IMG/VR virus record: IMGVR_UViG_3300047469_000197
Location: 1-64,000 of that record
Length of the DNA: 64,000 bases
Source: a virus
Reading direction: 5' to 3' (one strand)
Shown here: piece by piece, positions 1 through 9,354 of the stretch
Layout of the letters: each line of letters starts with the position of its first letter
Numbering within the stretch: position 1 is the first letter of the stretch
Made by a program: the position numbers and the translations under genes
Notes under the pieces: generated by a model
Seen by the model: the letters and a program-made list of their open reading frames with translations, nothing else
Databases searched by the model: none
Told to the model about the DNA's origin: nothing

Positions 1-918
1 GCCACAACCTGATAGGTAAACCGTATAGACCCCTTCAGGGACTGTGAAATAACCACTTGTGGTAAAAGTTTGCGAACCATGGAGCGTTTCAATTAGCGCT
101 GAAACCTCTTCAGAAAAACCAAGGTTTTCAAGAAAGGTAGGTACGTCGGCAATGTCACCACCGTTTTCAGCAATCGCCATCTTCCCGTTGAGTGCCGTTG
201 CCATGGTTTGAGCAAACGTAGGGTCGTTGCCCAGCGCTTCTGCCAGTAAGCGGATAGTGTCCAGATCGGCGGGAGCCGAATCCACCAGAGCTGTGATTTG
301 CTTCTGGGTTTCTGTCTTTGCGGCAGCTACGGCTTGCTTAAGCCCGAAAAGATTGGCGGCAGTCTGCTCATCCTCACTGTCAACATCACTTCCCAACGAG
401 ACGCCGAGCGTAACAGCAACACGATTAGACGTATCGATCATCTCAGCGGTCAGCTGAGTGGCATCGGCGGGAACGGTGACGGTGCAAAGCTCTATCTGAT
501 TTTCGGCCAGAACGGTACCGCTGGCCACCAGCTTAATTTGCACAGCCTGCACGGCTGAACTGGAGTTGACCTGGTAAGTCTCTTGCCCGATTGAATAAGA
601 GGCTTCCAGGACAACCACAACGGTAGTGCCCGCAGTCATGGCTAAAGTCACATCAGCCTGTTGGCGCGCCGTCAGCTGATAATATGTGCCGATATTGAAA
701 GAAACTGTACCGCCTTCGGTACCGGACGTAATTAGAAGATTCAAGCCCTCCCCTGCTTCCGGGGTAAAGCCCTGGTAAATCCCTGCCGTTAGGATGCCGC
801 GCAGTTTACGGTTCATTGCCGCAGAGCTATATGGCTCACGGTACTGAACATCTGTAATCAGCGGAAGCGTGGTCGGATCAGGGAAGCTTTTAGCGGTTAC
901 GATTGCTGCTTCACTCAT
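1..918 (-). CDS. Tail fibre protein, N-terminal part (truncated by window edge)
   Basis: The minus frame is open from the ATG at 918 to the left edge, so at least 306 residues are present and the C-terminal receptor-binding part is missing. The product begins MSEAAIVTAKSFPDP. It has a long beta-rich adhesin-like region and a typical fibre segment (AETQKQ-type, then LDTIRLLAEALGNDP and a Gly/Phe-containing collar-like VPEGVYTVYLSG stretch at the edge). It sits directly downstream of the R-like gene with a TAATG overlap, which is the position of the S tail-fibre gene in P1. The fibre call is firm; the name S is by order only. Confidence 0.8.
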   Translation of the reverse strand, partial: MSEAAIVTAKSFPDPTTLPLITDVQYREPYSSAAMNRKLRGILTAGIYQGFTPEAGEGLNLLITSGTEGGTVSFNIGTYYQLTARQQADVTLAMTAGTTVVVVLEASYSIGQETYQVNSSSAVQAVQIKLVASGTVLAENQIELCTVTVPADATQLTAEMIDTSNRVAVTLGVSLGSDVDSEDEQTAANLFGLKQAVAAAKTETQKQITALVDSAPADLDTIRLLAEALGNDPTFAQTMATALNGKMAIAENGGDIADVPTFLENLGFSEEVSALIETLHGSQTFTTSGYFTVPEGVYTVYLSGCG

Positions 919-1355
919 TAGGCCACCGTTGTATTGATGTTAGCGACTGCCACGAAGGTTTTGCCCTGATACAGCGTATCTTGCTGCACGCACAGTACGG
1001 CACAGCCCACACCCTCGCTATCGAGCACCACCAGCGTATTAAAGGGATAGGCTTTATCAGCAGTAAGTGCCGAAGAATCCAGCTCAGCACGTAGCGTAAT
1101 CACGCCATCCGCGTAGGACAGTGTCAGATCAGATGTCGCAAACTGGGAGGTAAGGTCTGCAAGGACGAAATCCGTAGGGATATCGGCGATGTCATAGGTG
1201 CCCGAACTGTTTTGTACTACCAGATCCGAAGAGCCGAATACTGCTTTTGCCAGCAGAAAACGCTCCCCGGTACCGATAGACGACTCAGCACGCCGCTGGT
1301 AGTAGTAGTCCAGCATTTGCACCTTCGACAGACTGGATGAAACAGTGGTTGTCAT
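918..1355 (-). CDS. R: R-like tail/fibre-attachment protein
   Basis: 145 residues with no domain recognised by eye. It lies between the fibre gene and the gp16-like gene, overlapping each by an ATGA/TAATG junction, so the three are translationally coupled. In P1 the order S-R-16 is the same, and gpR is a small tail-fibre or baseplate component. The sequence is mixed beta-strand with several Val/Leu strands and no membrane segment. The name rests on position and size. Confidence 0.6.
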   Translation of the reverse strand: MTTTVSSSLSKVQMLDYYYQRRAESSIGTGERFLLAKAVFGSSDLVVQNSSGTYDIADIPTDFVLADLTSQFATSDLTLSYADGVITLRAELDSSALTADKAYPFNTLVVLDSEGVGCAVLCVQQDTLYQGKTFVAVANINTTVA

Positions 1356-2461
1356 GGTGTCGTTGTATCCTCGTAGTCGACGGATGTGTCATGCGGGGTG
1401 TTATCAAAGCGCGTCAGGAAATCGCTTCCGGTATCGCTTGCCGGGGTTGCAGAACCGGTAAAGCCATACTGGACAAGCTCAGCACTTGTTGAATCCGCAG
1501 GTTCATTCGCGATCGTACCGAAACTTACATCTGCCTCAGCACCTGAGAATGACGATTTATCGCTGGCATCGTTTGCTGTGAAGTAATAATCAACAACGTC
1601 GTTGAAATCGGGATAGGTGAACTGATCAAGTACTGCACCATCGTTAATGATGTCGTCATGCCGCATCAGGCCGCGAACGTAGGATGGAGCCGGGGTTGCG
1701 GTAACAGGAGCCTGTACGTAGGTGAGGGAAACAATCGTGCCAATGTCCGCTTTCTCTTTGCCCTGATAGGTCGCCAGGCTATCCACTGAAATCAGCGTTC
1801 CAAAGTCTGAACGCTCATCAATAGAGAAAACCGCCAGCAGCTGCATGCCGTCGAATACGATATGCAGCGGTAAAAGCGGTAAAACTACCTGCTTAAACTT
1901 CGTCAGAGCTTCCTCAGTCATTTGTGACGAGGTTTTGATGCTATCCCCCGTCTCCGCAGCAATAAGCGCTGTGAGCTCCACCAGAGGGATGCTGATAACG
2001 CCGCGTGATGTCAGGAACAGATCACCGAAGTTATCGCCGACCGAATCAACGTTGTTTTCTGCGATCAACACCGTGCCATATGGGTAAGTGGTGGTGTCGA
2101 TCGGAGCATATAGCGGCTGCCAGGTTATCGGGATGCCATTAAATTCGCGGTAAAACGTTTGGGTAATGGGCCGTGAAGTCCCTTTAAAGTGGATTTCATC
2201 GAGACGCTGCTGCAGCAACATAGGCTTGCTGGAGGCATCGCTGGAACGGATTGTGAAGAACTGGCCCATTTCCTCTATGCGGGTATCAAGATCCACGTCA
2301 TACATGGTGAAAAATGATTTTCGGTTTGTTATGCGCGTCAGTAGTGGTTCGACAACGCTCTCCACCAGCGATTGTACGATGTCCGCCAGGCCTTTTTGCA
2401 TCGCCGAATCCTGCTTTGAGGACGTCAGTCTCCCTTTGAACCAGCCAGATTGAAGGGTCAT
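1352..2461 (-). CDS. 16: gp16-like baseplate protein
   Basis: 369 residues starting MTLQSGWFKGRL. The N-terminal half (about 1-170) resembles baseplate wedge proteins of the gpI/gp16 class, with a helical start followed by a YREFNGIPITW segment. The C-terminal third is Asp/Thr/Ser-rich and probably extended. It overlaps R at its 3' end (ATGA) and follows bplA by 3 bp. P1 gp16 occupies this position and is needed for the baseplate. Function is inferred from order and composition. Confidence 0.6.
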   Translation of the reverse strand: MTLQSGWFKGRLTSSKQDSAMQKGLADIVQSLVESVVEPLLTRITNRKSFFTMYDVDLDTRIEEMGQFFTIRSSDASSKPMLLQQRLDEIHFKGTSRPITQTFYREFNGIPITWQPLYAPIDTTTYPYGTVLIAENNVDSVGDNFGDLFLTSRGVISIPLVELTALIAAETGDSIKTSSQMTEEALTKFKQVVLPLLPLHIVFDGMQLLAVFSIDERSDFGTLISVDSLATYQGKEKADIGTIVSLTYVQAPVTATPAPSYVRGLMRHDDIINDGAVLDQFTYPDFNDVVDYYFTANDASDKSSFSGAEADVSFGTIANEPADSTSAELVQYGFTGSATPASDTGSDFLTRFDNTPHDTSVDYEDTTTP

Positions 2462-2464
2462 CGC

Positions 2465-3889
2465 TTACTCCGCATAGGTGATATCAAACGTGGAACCATC
2501 AACATTGAGATACACAAAGTCGTAGTAACCATTAGAGGTTTGCATGTTGCTGATAACGATATTGAAATCTTCAAAAACGGCCAGCGCCTCAATGTAGGCC
2601 CAGAGGTCTTTAACTTTGATCAGCGCAAAGTCGCCAGTACCGTCAGGATCGAAGTAGGTCGAGTCCTTGCCAAAGCGTGTTTCGAGGCTTTCTTTGAGGC
2701 TGGAAAGTACCGACGATGCGGTAAGGCTTGCGGAAATTTCACCGGTCAGCGCGAGTGTAAATGGCAACTCTTCAGCGGCTTTGTAGGTGTAACGTTTGTT
2801 AAGCGGATTCGGTACGTCAGCGAGTGCAGCAATCACAAGCGCTTGGAGCTCAGCTTGCGTCTTATTTGGGTACCAGCCAGAAATGAAGATCCGGTTGATA
2901 TTGTCCAGATTTTTGACGCCGTCGATCGTCTCTTGCTCGCCCTCGCCCCACGCCGTCAGCCAGGTTGTCGCCGGGACGTTTTGCTTCAGGTAAAAGGTGT
3001 AATCCCCCGCCCAGACAACCTGGTTGTCATAGGAGAGGAAATACTGCGCACGATTGCGGGTAGTTTCAGTCGGTTCGCTGTCAGCACCGCCAGTGATGGA
3101 GGTATAAGACTTAACGCTCAGAGAATCTGCAAGCGCGGCAGAATCGTCGGAAGGCGTCAGCACCTGGTCGGCCAAAAGCGTCACGTCACCGCTGCTACAC
3201 CAAACCTTCAAAGTGATAGTTGAGCCAGCTGGCACAAGCATACCGATTGTGCCGTCACCAAACCGCACCCCCAGCTGTTCAGTTGGCTTATAGAACTCTA
3301 CATACACTTCGCTGGTTGAGGTGGCCAACCGGAACATATTGCTTTTTTTCCAGGTGGTTGTGGTGCCATCAGTAGTGACCATAACGTCGATTTTGTAGCA
3401 AACCTCGGTCAGATCCCGTGACAGTAAGACTTCGAAAAACTCAGTTGCTGTGCTTACCGTGGCGGTTACTTCCACAATCTCCATTTGAGTGATGGCGGCG
3501 ATAGCAGTGCTGTTAGCTGGCACAGTTACGACGTCATCAGTCAAATAAGGATACTGGTCATCGGAAATCAACGAGGTGTATTGCGGTACAGCCACGGCCT
3601 TACTAGTTGTATTCGTGATAATGGCGGTGCCAGTTGATGGGGTGACGCGCGAGCCCACGTATCCGCGATCTTCCGCACCGGCGAGTATGCTCGCCCGCTT
3701 TGTCGCCGTTGAAATAAAGCCTTCGCTTAATGCCGCGTCAGCAAATTGCTGGCAGCGATAGACTATCTGGGCAATGAAAGTCGTCAGCATCGTGACGAAC
3801 TGTGATCCTGCAAACTGCGACCAGTAACTATTAGCTGCCAGTAGGTTGTTGAACTTGTCCTTAATCTCGGACAGGCTGAGGATTGCCAT
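2465..3889 (-). CDS. bplA: Baseplate J-like wedge protein (BplA position)
   Basis: 474 residues. The architecture matches baseplate J/gp47-family wedge proteins: a helical N-terminus, a central beta domain around 100-260, and a C-terminal segment with WLTAWGEGE (about 290) and a final LIKVKDLWAYIEALAVFEDF stretch. In contractile tails this family joins the wedge to the hub. It starts in a TAATG overlap with the gp25-like gene upstream, as gpW and gpJ genes usually pair. The family call is moderately secure; the P1 name is by synteny. Confidence 0.7.
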   Translation of the reverse strand: MAILSLSEIKDKFNNLLAANSYWSQFAGSQFVTMLTTFIAQIVYRCQQFADAALSEGFISTATKRASILAGAEDRGYVGSRVTPSTGTAIITNTTSKAVAVPQYTSLISDDQYPYLTDDVVTVPANSTAIAAITQMEIVEVTATVSTATEFFEVLLSRDLTEVCYKIDVMVTTDGTTTTWKKSNMFRLATSTSEVYVEFYKPTEQLGVRFGDGTIGMLVPAGSTITLKVWCSSGDVTLLADQVLTPSDDSAALADSLSVKSYTSITGGADSEPTETTRNRAQYFLSYDNQVVWAGDYTFYLKQNVPATTWLTAWGEGEQETIDGVKNLDNINRIFISGWYPNKTQAELQALVIAALADVPNPLNKRYTYKAAEELPFTLALTGEISASLTASSVLSSLKESLETRFGKDSTYFDPDGTGDFALIKVKDLWAYIEALAVFEDFNIVISNMQTSNGYYDFVYLNVDGSTFDITYAE

Positions 3890-4233
3890 TACTTCGTTAC
3901 CTCTTCGTTAATGGTGCCTTCCGGCAATCTAAATGTGAGCTGAGCAAAGTCGAATTCGCGCTCTGAATAGCCGATCCCGGTTATTTTCAACTCCGGCAAA
4001 TCTTCGTAAAGCTTCGTTAACAGGCGGCTTTCGATCGCCACCTGCACATGCGCCAGATTGGTTGGCTCATGCTTAAACTGAGCCAAAATATTTCCCCATG
4101 ACGGCAGGCCGTAAATGCTCCCTACCGGCGTATCCAGCCATTCGCGCAGCATTGCGGCCTTGGATTCCAGCTCGCCGCTGTATTCCTTAAGGCCGTTTGT
4201 GCCTAGCGCCATCAGGTAATCAATTTCCTTCAT
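3889..4233 (-). CDS. gp25/W-like baseplate wedge protein
   Basis: 114 residues, the usual length for gp25/GpW baseplate proteins. The diagnostic run is visible: a Pro-Val-Gly-Ser segment leading to YGLPSWGN (about 40-48), then FKHEP and a repeated Leu-rich helix, then DLPELKITGI. These residues mark the gp25-like fold. The protein acts in the wedge next to the sheath attachment site. It is translationally coupled to bplA and lies 8 bp downstream of the Sit-like gene. Confidence 0.75.
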   Translation of the reverse strand: MKEIDYLMALGTNGLKEYSGELESKAAMLREWLDTPVGSIYGLPSWGNILAQFKHEPTNLAHVQVAIESRLLTKLYEDLPELKITGIGYSEREFDFAQLTFRLPEGTINEEVTK

Positions 4234-4241
4234 GGTTCCTC

Positions 4242-7200
4242 TCAGTCGTTCGCTACGCTAGCCATCAGCGGATCGTTAATGCTTAACGGGGTTGAGCTGC
4301 GCGGTGCTGGCTGCGGCGTATTGGCTTTAGGTGACGCATCTCCTGATTTCTCTGCCGCATCCTTGGTGTGGCCCTCGATGCGATCCAGGGTTTTAGCAAT
4401 CTTCTCAAATGTTGCTTTTACCTCTTTCGGGAAAGACTGCTCATTTGAGACGCGCACAGACGGCTGCACGTTATTTGCGGCCATGTCAGTGACGGTTGGT
4501 ATGCTGGAGGGGATCGCCATGTTAGGGCGCGCGCTGGCGGCCTTGACGGCACTGTTAGGTGAGATTTGGTGACGTAAACCTTCCGCGTTTTGCAGTTTTG
4601 CGCCGAACTTATTGTCGCTCGCCCATTTACCCAGCATTGTGTCCTGCAGCGGCAGCTGCGCCGCGCGAAACTGGACGCCTTCAGACGGAGCCAGTGGACG
4701 GCTAACCGCCGTGGCTGAGGTTTTCTTCAGCGACTGCGCATGCTGTACCGGTTCAGGTCCACCAGCTGGTCCTGCTTGATGGCGTAACCCTTCAGCGTTC
4801 GCCAGTTTTTGGCCTACCGACGTATTTTGCCCCATGCCAAGGGGCAGCTGTGCGGCACGGAAATTGACGCCATTTTCAGTTGTGGTTGCCCCGGCTGGTG
4901 CAGGCGTTACGGGCTTTAAAGGCGTGACGTCAGCAGCTTTTAACGCGTCGACAGATTTCCCGTTTGCCGTGGCAATACCTGAGAATTGCGCATCTTTGGT
5001 CAGCAAGTCCTGCCCCTGCCCATCACGCGTTTTGTTGATTGCGGCCAGCGTAGAATCGTTGTATTGCCCTACCCACTTGCCTTTGCCGCTATCACCCTGC
5101 TGATACTGGCCCAGAGCAGTACTGATGAATTTGTCTGTCACCTGCGGATTACCACCTTCAATAGTGGAAATCGCCCGGATCATCTTGGTCATCACCTGCG
5201 GGTTTTTCATATCGATCGTGTCGTTTACACCCACGCCCAGCTGTTTAGCCAGGCTGGCTTTATAGGCCTTGGTGTTGTTCTCCTTCTCTGGTGCGTACAT
5301 GGAGACAATCTGATCGACATTCTGGAGCTTCTTATAGCCCGCCGCTTTAGATGTCCCGTTTGAATAGCTCATAAGCTGATTGGCCAGCGCGCGCATGCCC
5401 TCTTCCGGTGTATCAAACCGCGCGAAACGGCGTTCGCCGTTGGCGTTAGCGTTCTCAAGGCGCGCGCCTTCCTGGCCCACATAGTTGAGGTTGCCAAAAT
5501 TGTTGTTACGGAAATTACGGTTTTTGGCGTTGGCACCTCCGATATTCAGATCTGCACTCACATCGTCCGTCTTTGGCTGAGTGAAGCCCGCTACAAACCG
5601 TTTTGTTGCCCCGCTGGCATCTTCAATTGCCCCCTTGGCCACTTTCGCGCCGTTGCCAATTAACCCTGTGATCGCCTCTACTGTGCTTTTAGCTCCGTCC
5701 TGAATAGCGGAGACAAGCGTCTGCGTGCGCGTATCATCGGCCTTGTCTTCCTTCGCCTTATCGGGTTTGGTAATGCCCAGGAATTCGGAGGCGCCTTTAA
5801 TGGCCTGCTTGCCAGCTGTAACCTTGCTGTCTAAGCCTTTGGCAATATCATCGGTTGAGAACGTGAGCTTATCGGCAACCTTATTCATGCCCAGCGCTTT
5901 GGCACCTTTGGCGAGCAGCCCAGCCCCGCCTGATACAAGCCCGCCCATGTCCAGAATGTTAGCCGTCGCGTACTCGGCTTTCTGGCGCCTGGTAGCCTCC
6001 TGCTCATCCTTCAGGTTGAACGTGGATTGTTGCCCCTCCTTGTCCCGCCACCCCATCACCCCATCGATACCCGCACCGATAACCTGCCCGACGATCGGAA
6101 CGGCGCGAAGAGTCGTACCCAATGCTGCTTTGGTCGCAATCTTAACGCCCGATTTTCCCGCTGTTTTGGTGGCAACCTTCACGCCGGCCGATTCCGCGCC
6201 TGCAGCGGCGGCCTTGCCTGCTGCATTTTCACCGACCTTACTTGCCGCAACTTTTCCGGCAACCGCTGCAGCACCCGTACCCGCGACTGCGGCAGCGGAT
6301 CCTGCTTCTTTGGCCGCGGCTTTAGTAGCGACTTTCTCTGCAGTCTTGGCTTTATGAGTATCTGTATCGCTCATTACGTCTGCTACCGCATCAGCTGCCG
6401 CCAGCGATCCGCCCGTAGCAACCGCAGTATTAGCCATGCGCCTTAAAAGCTTGCCTTTACCTGCTTTGCGGATGGCTTTGCGGCGTTCTCTGCGGCTTGG
6501 CTTGCGCTTCTTACCCGATCCACCAGCATCACCCGGCAATCCAGTATCACACCCACAATCATCACCCAGTGGGGGCATGCCCCTTTTGCGCTTACGCCCG
6601 CGCCCACCGGTCCCGCCGCGAATGCGATCGGCCAGAGACTTAGCGCCCAGCCCGCCTAAAATGCTTGCCAGGATTTTCTTACCCAGCTTGCCCATTGCCG
6701 CCGCGCCGAGCAGCCCAAAGATCCCGCCCGATTTTTTCCCGTTTTTCTCTTTCAGGAGCTCATCAAGCTTTTCTACGATCTGAGCGTCACCCTCTTTGAT
6801 GGCTTCAGTCTGTTGTTCGGTAGCTTTGGCCTGCTCCTTTTGCGAAGCTGCGGCGATGACGCTGGCTGAATTGCGCTTTCCTGCTGCACCACCTGATTTG
6901 CCGCGGGTAAACATCCGGCGCATCAGACCTGGTTTTTTCGGGGCTTCTTCGTCTTTGTCGCCGCCCATGAACTCACCCATTTTCTTCACGCCGGAGACGC
7001 CGCCGCCAATGGTGTTCTTGGTCATCGTGTAGGCTTCATGTCCTGCCTTCCAGAATGAGCCACCAGCGGCAACACCCGCAGCATTGGTACTGTCTGCATC
7101 CAGTGGGTCGTCTGAATCACTGAGCATCTTTCCAATACGGGTCAGCAACCCATCTCGTTTACGCTGTTCAGCTTCGTCCTCATGACTGCCTCGATCAGCG

Positions 7201-7787
7201 TTGTCTTTCTTGTTTTGTTCGGCCTTATCTCGCGATGTGAATTTGCCATTTTCATCCCGCTGGCTTTTATTGGCTGGACGTTTTGCAGAACGTAACTGCC
7301 TCAGCGCATCTTCACGTGCTTGTGTTTTGTTGGTTGAATTACCGATATTAGGTTGTGATTTGTCGGTTAAATTCCCGCTACTTTTCTGGCTTTTTGTTTT
7401 TTGCGGATCAATTACGACATTTACGGTTATATCTCCGTTATTTTCCCGTTTTACGTCTGCCTTTTTTCCGTTATTTTGTTTTGCTGGTAAATTACCGTTA
7501 TTTGACTGTCTTTTGTCGGTTTTATTGCTGTTATCTGACCGGTTTTTAACCGCTTTTATGCGGGCACTTTCCTGCTGTTTTTTGCGCTCCTGAGCCATCT
7601 GAACGGATCGCGGAACGGCTTCGCCTGAATTGGTCTTAAGTGGGCTTGCAGATTTTGGCCCGGAAACAGGTCCGCTTAATTTTCGTTCAATGCGTGCGAG
7701 CGCGGCCAGCTCTGCATCACTGGCTTTTTCAACAGTGTCGATCACATCGGTAAAACCGGCAGACAAAGTCTTGTCTTGTTCGGTCAT
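4242..7787 (-). CDS. sit: Sit-like structural injection transglycosylase
   Basis: 1181 residues, close to P1 Sit. The N-terminal 200 residues are Lys/Asn/Gln-rich with imperfect NNGN repeats. Residues about 230-560 alternate basic stretches (GGRGRKRKRG, GSGKKRKPSRRERRK) with Ala/Gly-rich helices that could cross or disturb a membrane. Residues about 760-930 form the murein-hydrolase-like domain, with FGNLNYVGQEGARLE and FDTPEEGMRALANQL segments. The last 250 residues contain two related FRAAQLPL...NAEGLRHQ repeats. Such proteins ride in the virion or tail, are ejected first and open the peptidoglycan. Location in the tail cluster agrees. Confidence 0.75.
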   Translation of the reverse strand: MTEQDKTLSAGFTDVIDTVEKASDAELAALARIERKLSGPVSGPKSASPLKTNSGEAVPRSVQMAQERKKQQESARIKAVKNRSDNSNKTDKRQSNNGNLPAKQNNGKKADVKRENNGDITVNVVIDPQKTKSQKSSGNLTDKSQPNIGNSTNKTQAREDALRQLRSAKRPANKSQRDENGKFTSRDKAEQNKKDNADRGSHEDEAEQRKRDGLLTRIGKMLSDSDDPLDADSTNAAGVAAGGSFWKAGHEAYTMTKNTIGGGVSGVKKMGEFMGGDKDEEAPKKPGLMRRMFTRGKSGGAAGKRNSASVIAAASQKEQAKATEQQTEAIKEGDAQIVEKLDELLKEKNGKKSGGIFGLLGAAAMGKLGKKILASILGGLGAKSLADRIRGGTGGRGRKRKRGMPPLGDDCGCDTGLPGDAGGSGKKRKPSRRERRKAIRKAGKGKLLRRMANTAVATGGSLAAADAVADVMSDTDTHKAKTAEKVATKAAAKEAGSAAAVAGTGAAAVAGKVAASKVGENAAGKAAAAGAESAGVKVATKTAGKSGVKIATKAALGTTLRAVPIVGQVIGAGIDGVMGWRDKEGQQSTFNLKDEQEATRRQKAEYATANILDMGGLVSGGAGLLAKGAKALGMNKVADKLTFSTDDIAKGLDSKVTAGKQAIKGASEFLGITKPDKAKEDKADDTRTQTLVSAIQDGAKSTVEAITGLIGNGAKVAKGAIEDASGATKRFVAGFTQPKTDDVSADLNIGGANAKNRNFRNNNFGNLNYVGQEGARLENANANGERRFARFDTPEEGMRALANQLMSYSNGTSKAAGYKKLQNVDQIVSMYAPEKENNTKAYKASLAKQLGVGVNDTIDMKNPQVMTKMIRAISTIEGGNPQVTDKFISTALGQYQQGDSGKGKWVGQYNDSTLAAINKTRDGQGQDLLTKDAQFSGIATANGKSVDALKAADVTPLKPVTPAPAGATTTENGVNFRAAQLPLGMGQNTSVGQKLANAEGLRHQAGPAGGPEPVQHAQSLKKTSATAVSRPLAPSEGVQFRAAQLPLQDTMLGKWASDNKFGAKLQNAEGLRHQISPNSAVKAASARPNMAIPSSIPTVTDMAANNVQPSVRVSNEQSFPKEVKATFEKIAKTLDRIEGHTKDAAEKSGDASPKANTPQPAPRSSTPLSINDPLMASVAND

Positions 7788-7789
7788 AA

Positions 7790-8035
7790 TTATTTGCCTC
7801 TTTTGCGCGGGGTGTTCTTTTCTTTGATGGCTGATGAAAGAGCCAGCGCCTCATCAACGCTGAGCTGTTTCACATCACTAACGGGCTGGTTTCCATACAA
7901 GGCCAGGTTGAAAACTAATGTCCGCAAGTGGTCCAGTGCCAATGTCTGGAAGGAACTGTGAATTCCGAAAGGGCACCAGCAGGCGCGTAGTCGGGCGCTC
8001 TGCTGGCTCCTTTTGCGCCTCAGACTGGCACTCAT
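7790..8035 (-). CDS. Overlapping frame, possible frameshift extension or short coupled ORF
   Basis: A second minus frame runs 158 bp inside the 3' end of the preceding gene and 88 bp beyond it. The full frame from ATG 8035 gives 81 residues rich in Arg, but only the last 27 or so (after the upstream stop, from a possible GTG at 7872) look like a normal acidic/helical tail. Relative to the upstream gene it is the +1 frame. It could be a frameshift product like gpG-GT or E-E', a small coupled gene, or partly a shadow. Confidence 0.35.
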   Translation of the reverse strand: MSASLRRKRSQQSARLRACWCPFGIHSSFQTLALDHLRTLVFNLALYGNQPVSDVKQLSVDEALALSSAIKEKNTPRKRGK

Positions 8036-8750
8036 GCGGCGGAAGGATCAGGCAAGATTCGCCTTTATCAAGGATCACATTCAGGCCGTGCCGGAGATCC
8101 TTTTGCATAATGCGAACTGCCGCGGCCAGCTGGACAAACTCCGTCCCAAGCTCCATCTTTCCAATGAGCTCGTAGCGGTTTTGTGCAGAGACGTCATAGT
8201 CCGGCTCAAGGTCATAGAAAAGCTGCGCCTGATAGGTCAGTTCCCACTTGCGAAGGTCAATCACAGCCGCGTTGTAGTCATCAGCCTTGCCGCGCGGGGG
8301 CAGCATTTGGCGCATACGCTCCAGGCGTTCCATTGCGTGGCCATCCAGTGGCTTTAATACCCACTCATATTCCTTGCCGTTAACGGGCACCGTGACCGCC
8401 AGGTTTGATTGCTCCCCCAGCACCTCCAGATCGTCAATCAGGCTGTGCATATCGCAGTTAATCCAGTGCTCTTCACCGCAGTGCGCACAGGTATAGGAGA
8501 AGTCGATTACGGCATCCGATCGGGAGTTGATGAAAATCCACCACAGGGCGGTGCGACGATCGCTGGCAGTCCAGTTGCGTGAATCGCTGCGGTTATCTTC
8601 CGGCTGCAGTATGTTGAGGAATTCAGTGGTGTCGCGCTCTTCAGTTGCTTCCACCGACTTGCAGAAGTAAATGGCGTCATCAACTGTTGGCGTGCGGAAT
8701 ACAGCCAGCTGCTGCGGGCGCGATGGCAATGGGAAAAATGGAATAGGCAT
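7878..8750 (-). CDS. Tail assembly protein between tube and Sit genes
   Basis: 290 residues from ATG 8750, five bases before which the tube gene's TAA ends. A CxxC...CD pattern (TCAHCGEEHWINCD near 100) suggests a small zinc site. The position between tail tube and the large internal tail protein is where tail assembly chaperones usually sit. Its last 53 codons overlap another open frame (7790-8035). Chaperone function is inferred from position only; P1 has a morphogenetic gene (pmg series) in this place. Confidence 0.6.
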   Translation of the reverse strand: MPIPFFPLPSRPQQLAVFRTPTVDDAIYFCKSVEATEERDTTEFLNILQPEDNRSDSRNWTASDRRTALWWIFINSRSDAVIDFSYTCAHCGEEHWINCDMHSLIDDLEVLGEQSNLAVTVPVNGKEYEWVLKPLDGHAMERLERMRQMLPPRGKADDYNAAVIDLRKWELTYQAQLFYDLEPDYDVSAQNRYELIGKMELGTEFVQLAAAVRIMQKDLRHGLNVILDKGESCLILPPHECQSEAQKEPAERPTTRLLVPFRNSQFLPDIGTGPLADISFQPGLVWKPAR

Positions 8751-8752
8751 GA

Positions 8753-9352
8753 TTAAAGTACCGAAAGGGCTGTTGCAGCGGTGTCGCCGAAGGTTTTCCA
8801 CTGCACGAAGGTGAGCGGGAACGTTTCAAACTCAGTTACCTGGTCTTTGGAGCGAGTGATCTCTCCAAGTTGAGTAGGGATAACCGTGAGCTCGGTTTCC
8901 AGCACGGGAACGCCGGTTGATACCAGGCGATAAATGCGGATATTCATCAGGTAAGCGCCGGGCAGGTTAACTGTGCCGTCATCGTTAATGACGTTGGCTA
9001 CACAGCTTTCAAACCAGTCGTGCACGATCCCAATATTTGTATCGCGCACCATCATCGTGACGGCCTGAGCAGTACGCGCTACAGGGATGTTGTACTCGTT
9101 GGCACCGATACGTTTAGCCTCGGTTTCAATGGTGTACTTGCCGTAGGTTATGTCCTTAACGAAGAACTCAATGCCGGACATACCGTCGACCTCAACGGCA
9201 AACATCCACCCCTGAGCAAAGAGTATTTTGTTAAGGGCAAGCGCTGTCAGCTTGCCAATTTGCTGGTCGCCCAGGCCCGTGGCCATCATGAATGAGGGAA
9301 GGGCACTGGCTACCGTTTTGGATGCATTGAGCAGCAGATCGGAGATGGCCAT
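8753..9352 (-). CDS. tub: Tail tube protein
   Basis: 199 residues from ATG 9352; an ATG three codons earlier is in frame, but GGGAA lies at the right distance for 9352. The central part is characteristic of gp19-like tubes: a strand-rich core with VKDITYGKYTIETEAKRI, VPVARTAQAVTMMVRDTN and a terminal FPLTFVQWKTF. The protein polymerises into the inner tube inside the sheath. It overlaps the 3' end of the upstream gene when the first ATG is used. Confidence 0.7.
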   Translation of the reverse strand: MAISDLLLNASKTVASALPSFMMATGLGDQQIGKLTALALNKILFAQGWMFAVEVDGMSGIEFFVKDITYGKYTIETEAKRIGANEYNIPVARTAQAVTMMVRDTNIGIVHDWFESCVANVINDDGTVNLPGAYLMNIRIYRLVSTGVPVLETELTVIPTQLGEITRSKDQVTEFETFPLTFVQWKTFGDTAATALSVL

Positions 9353-9354
9353 AA

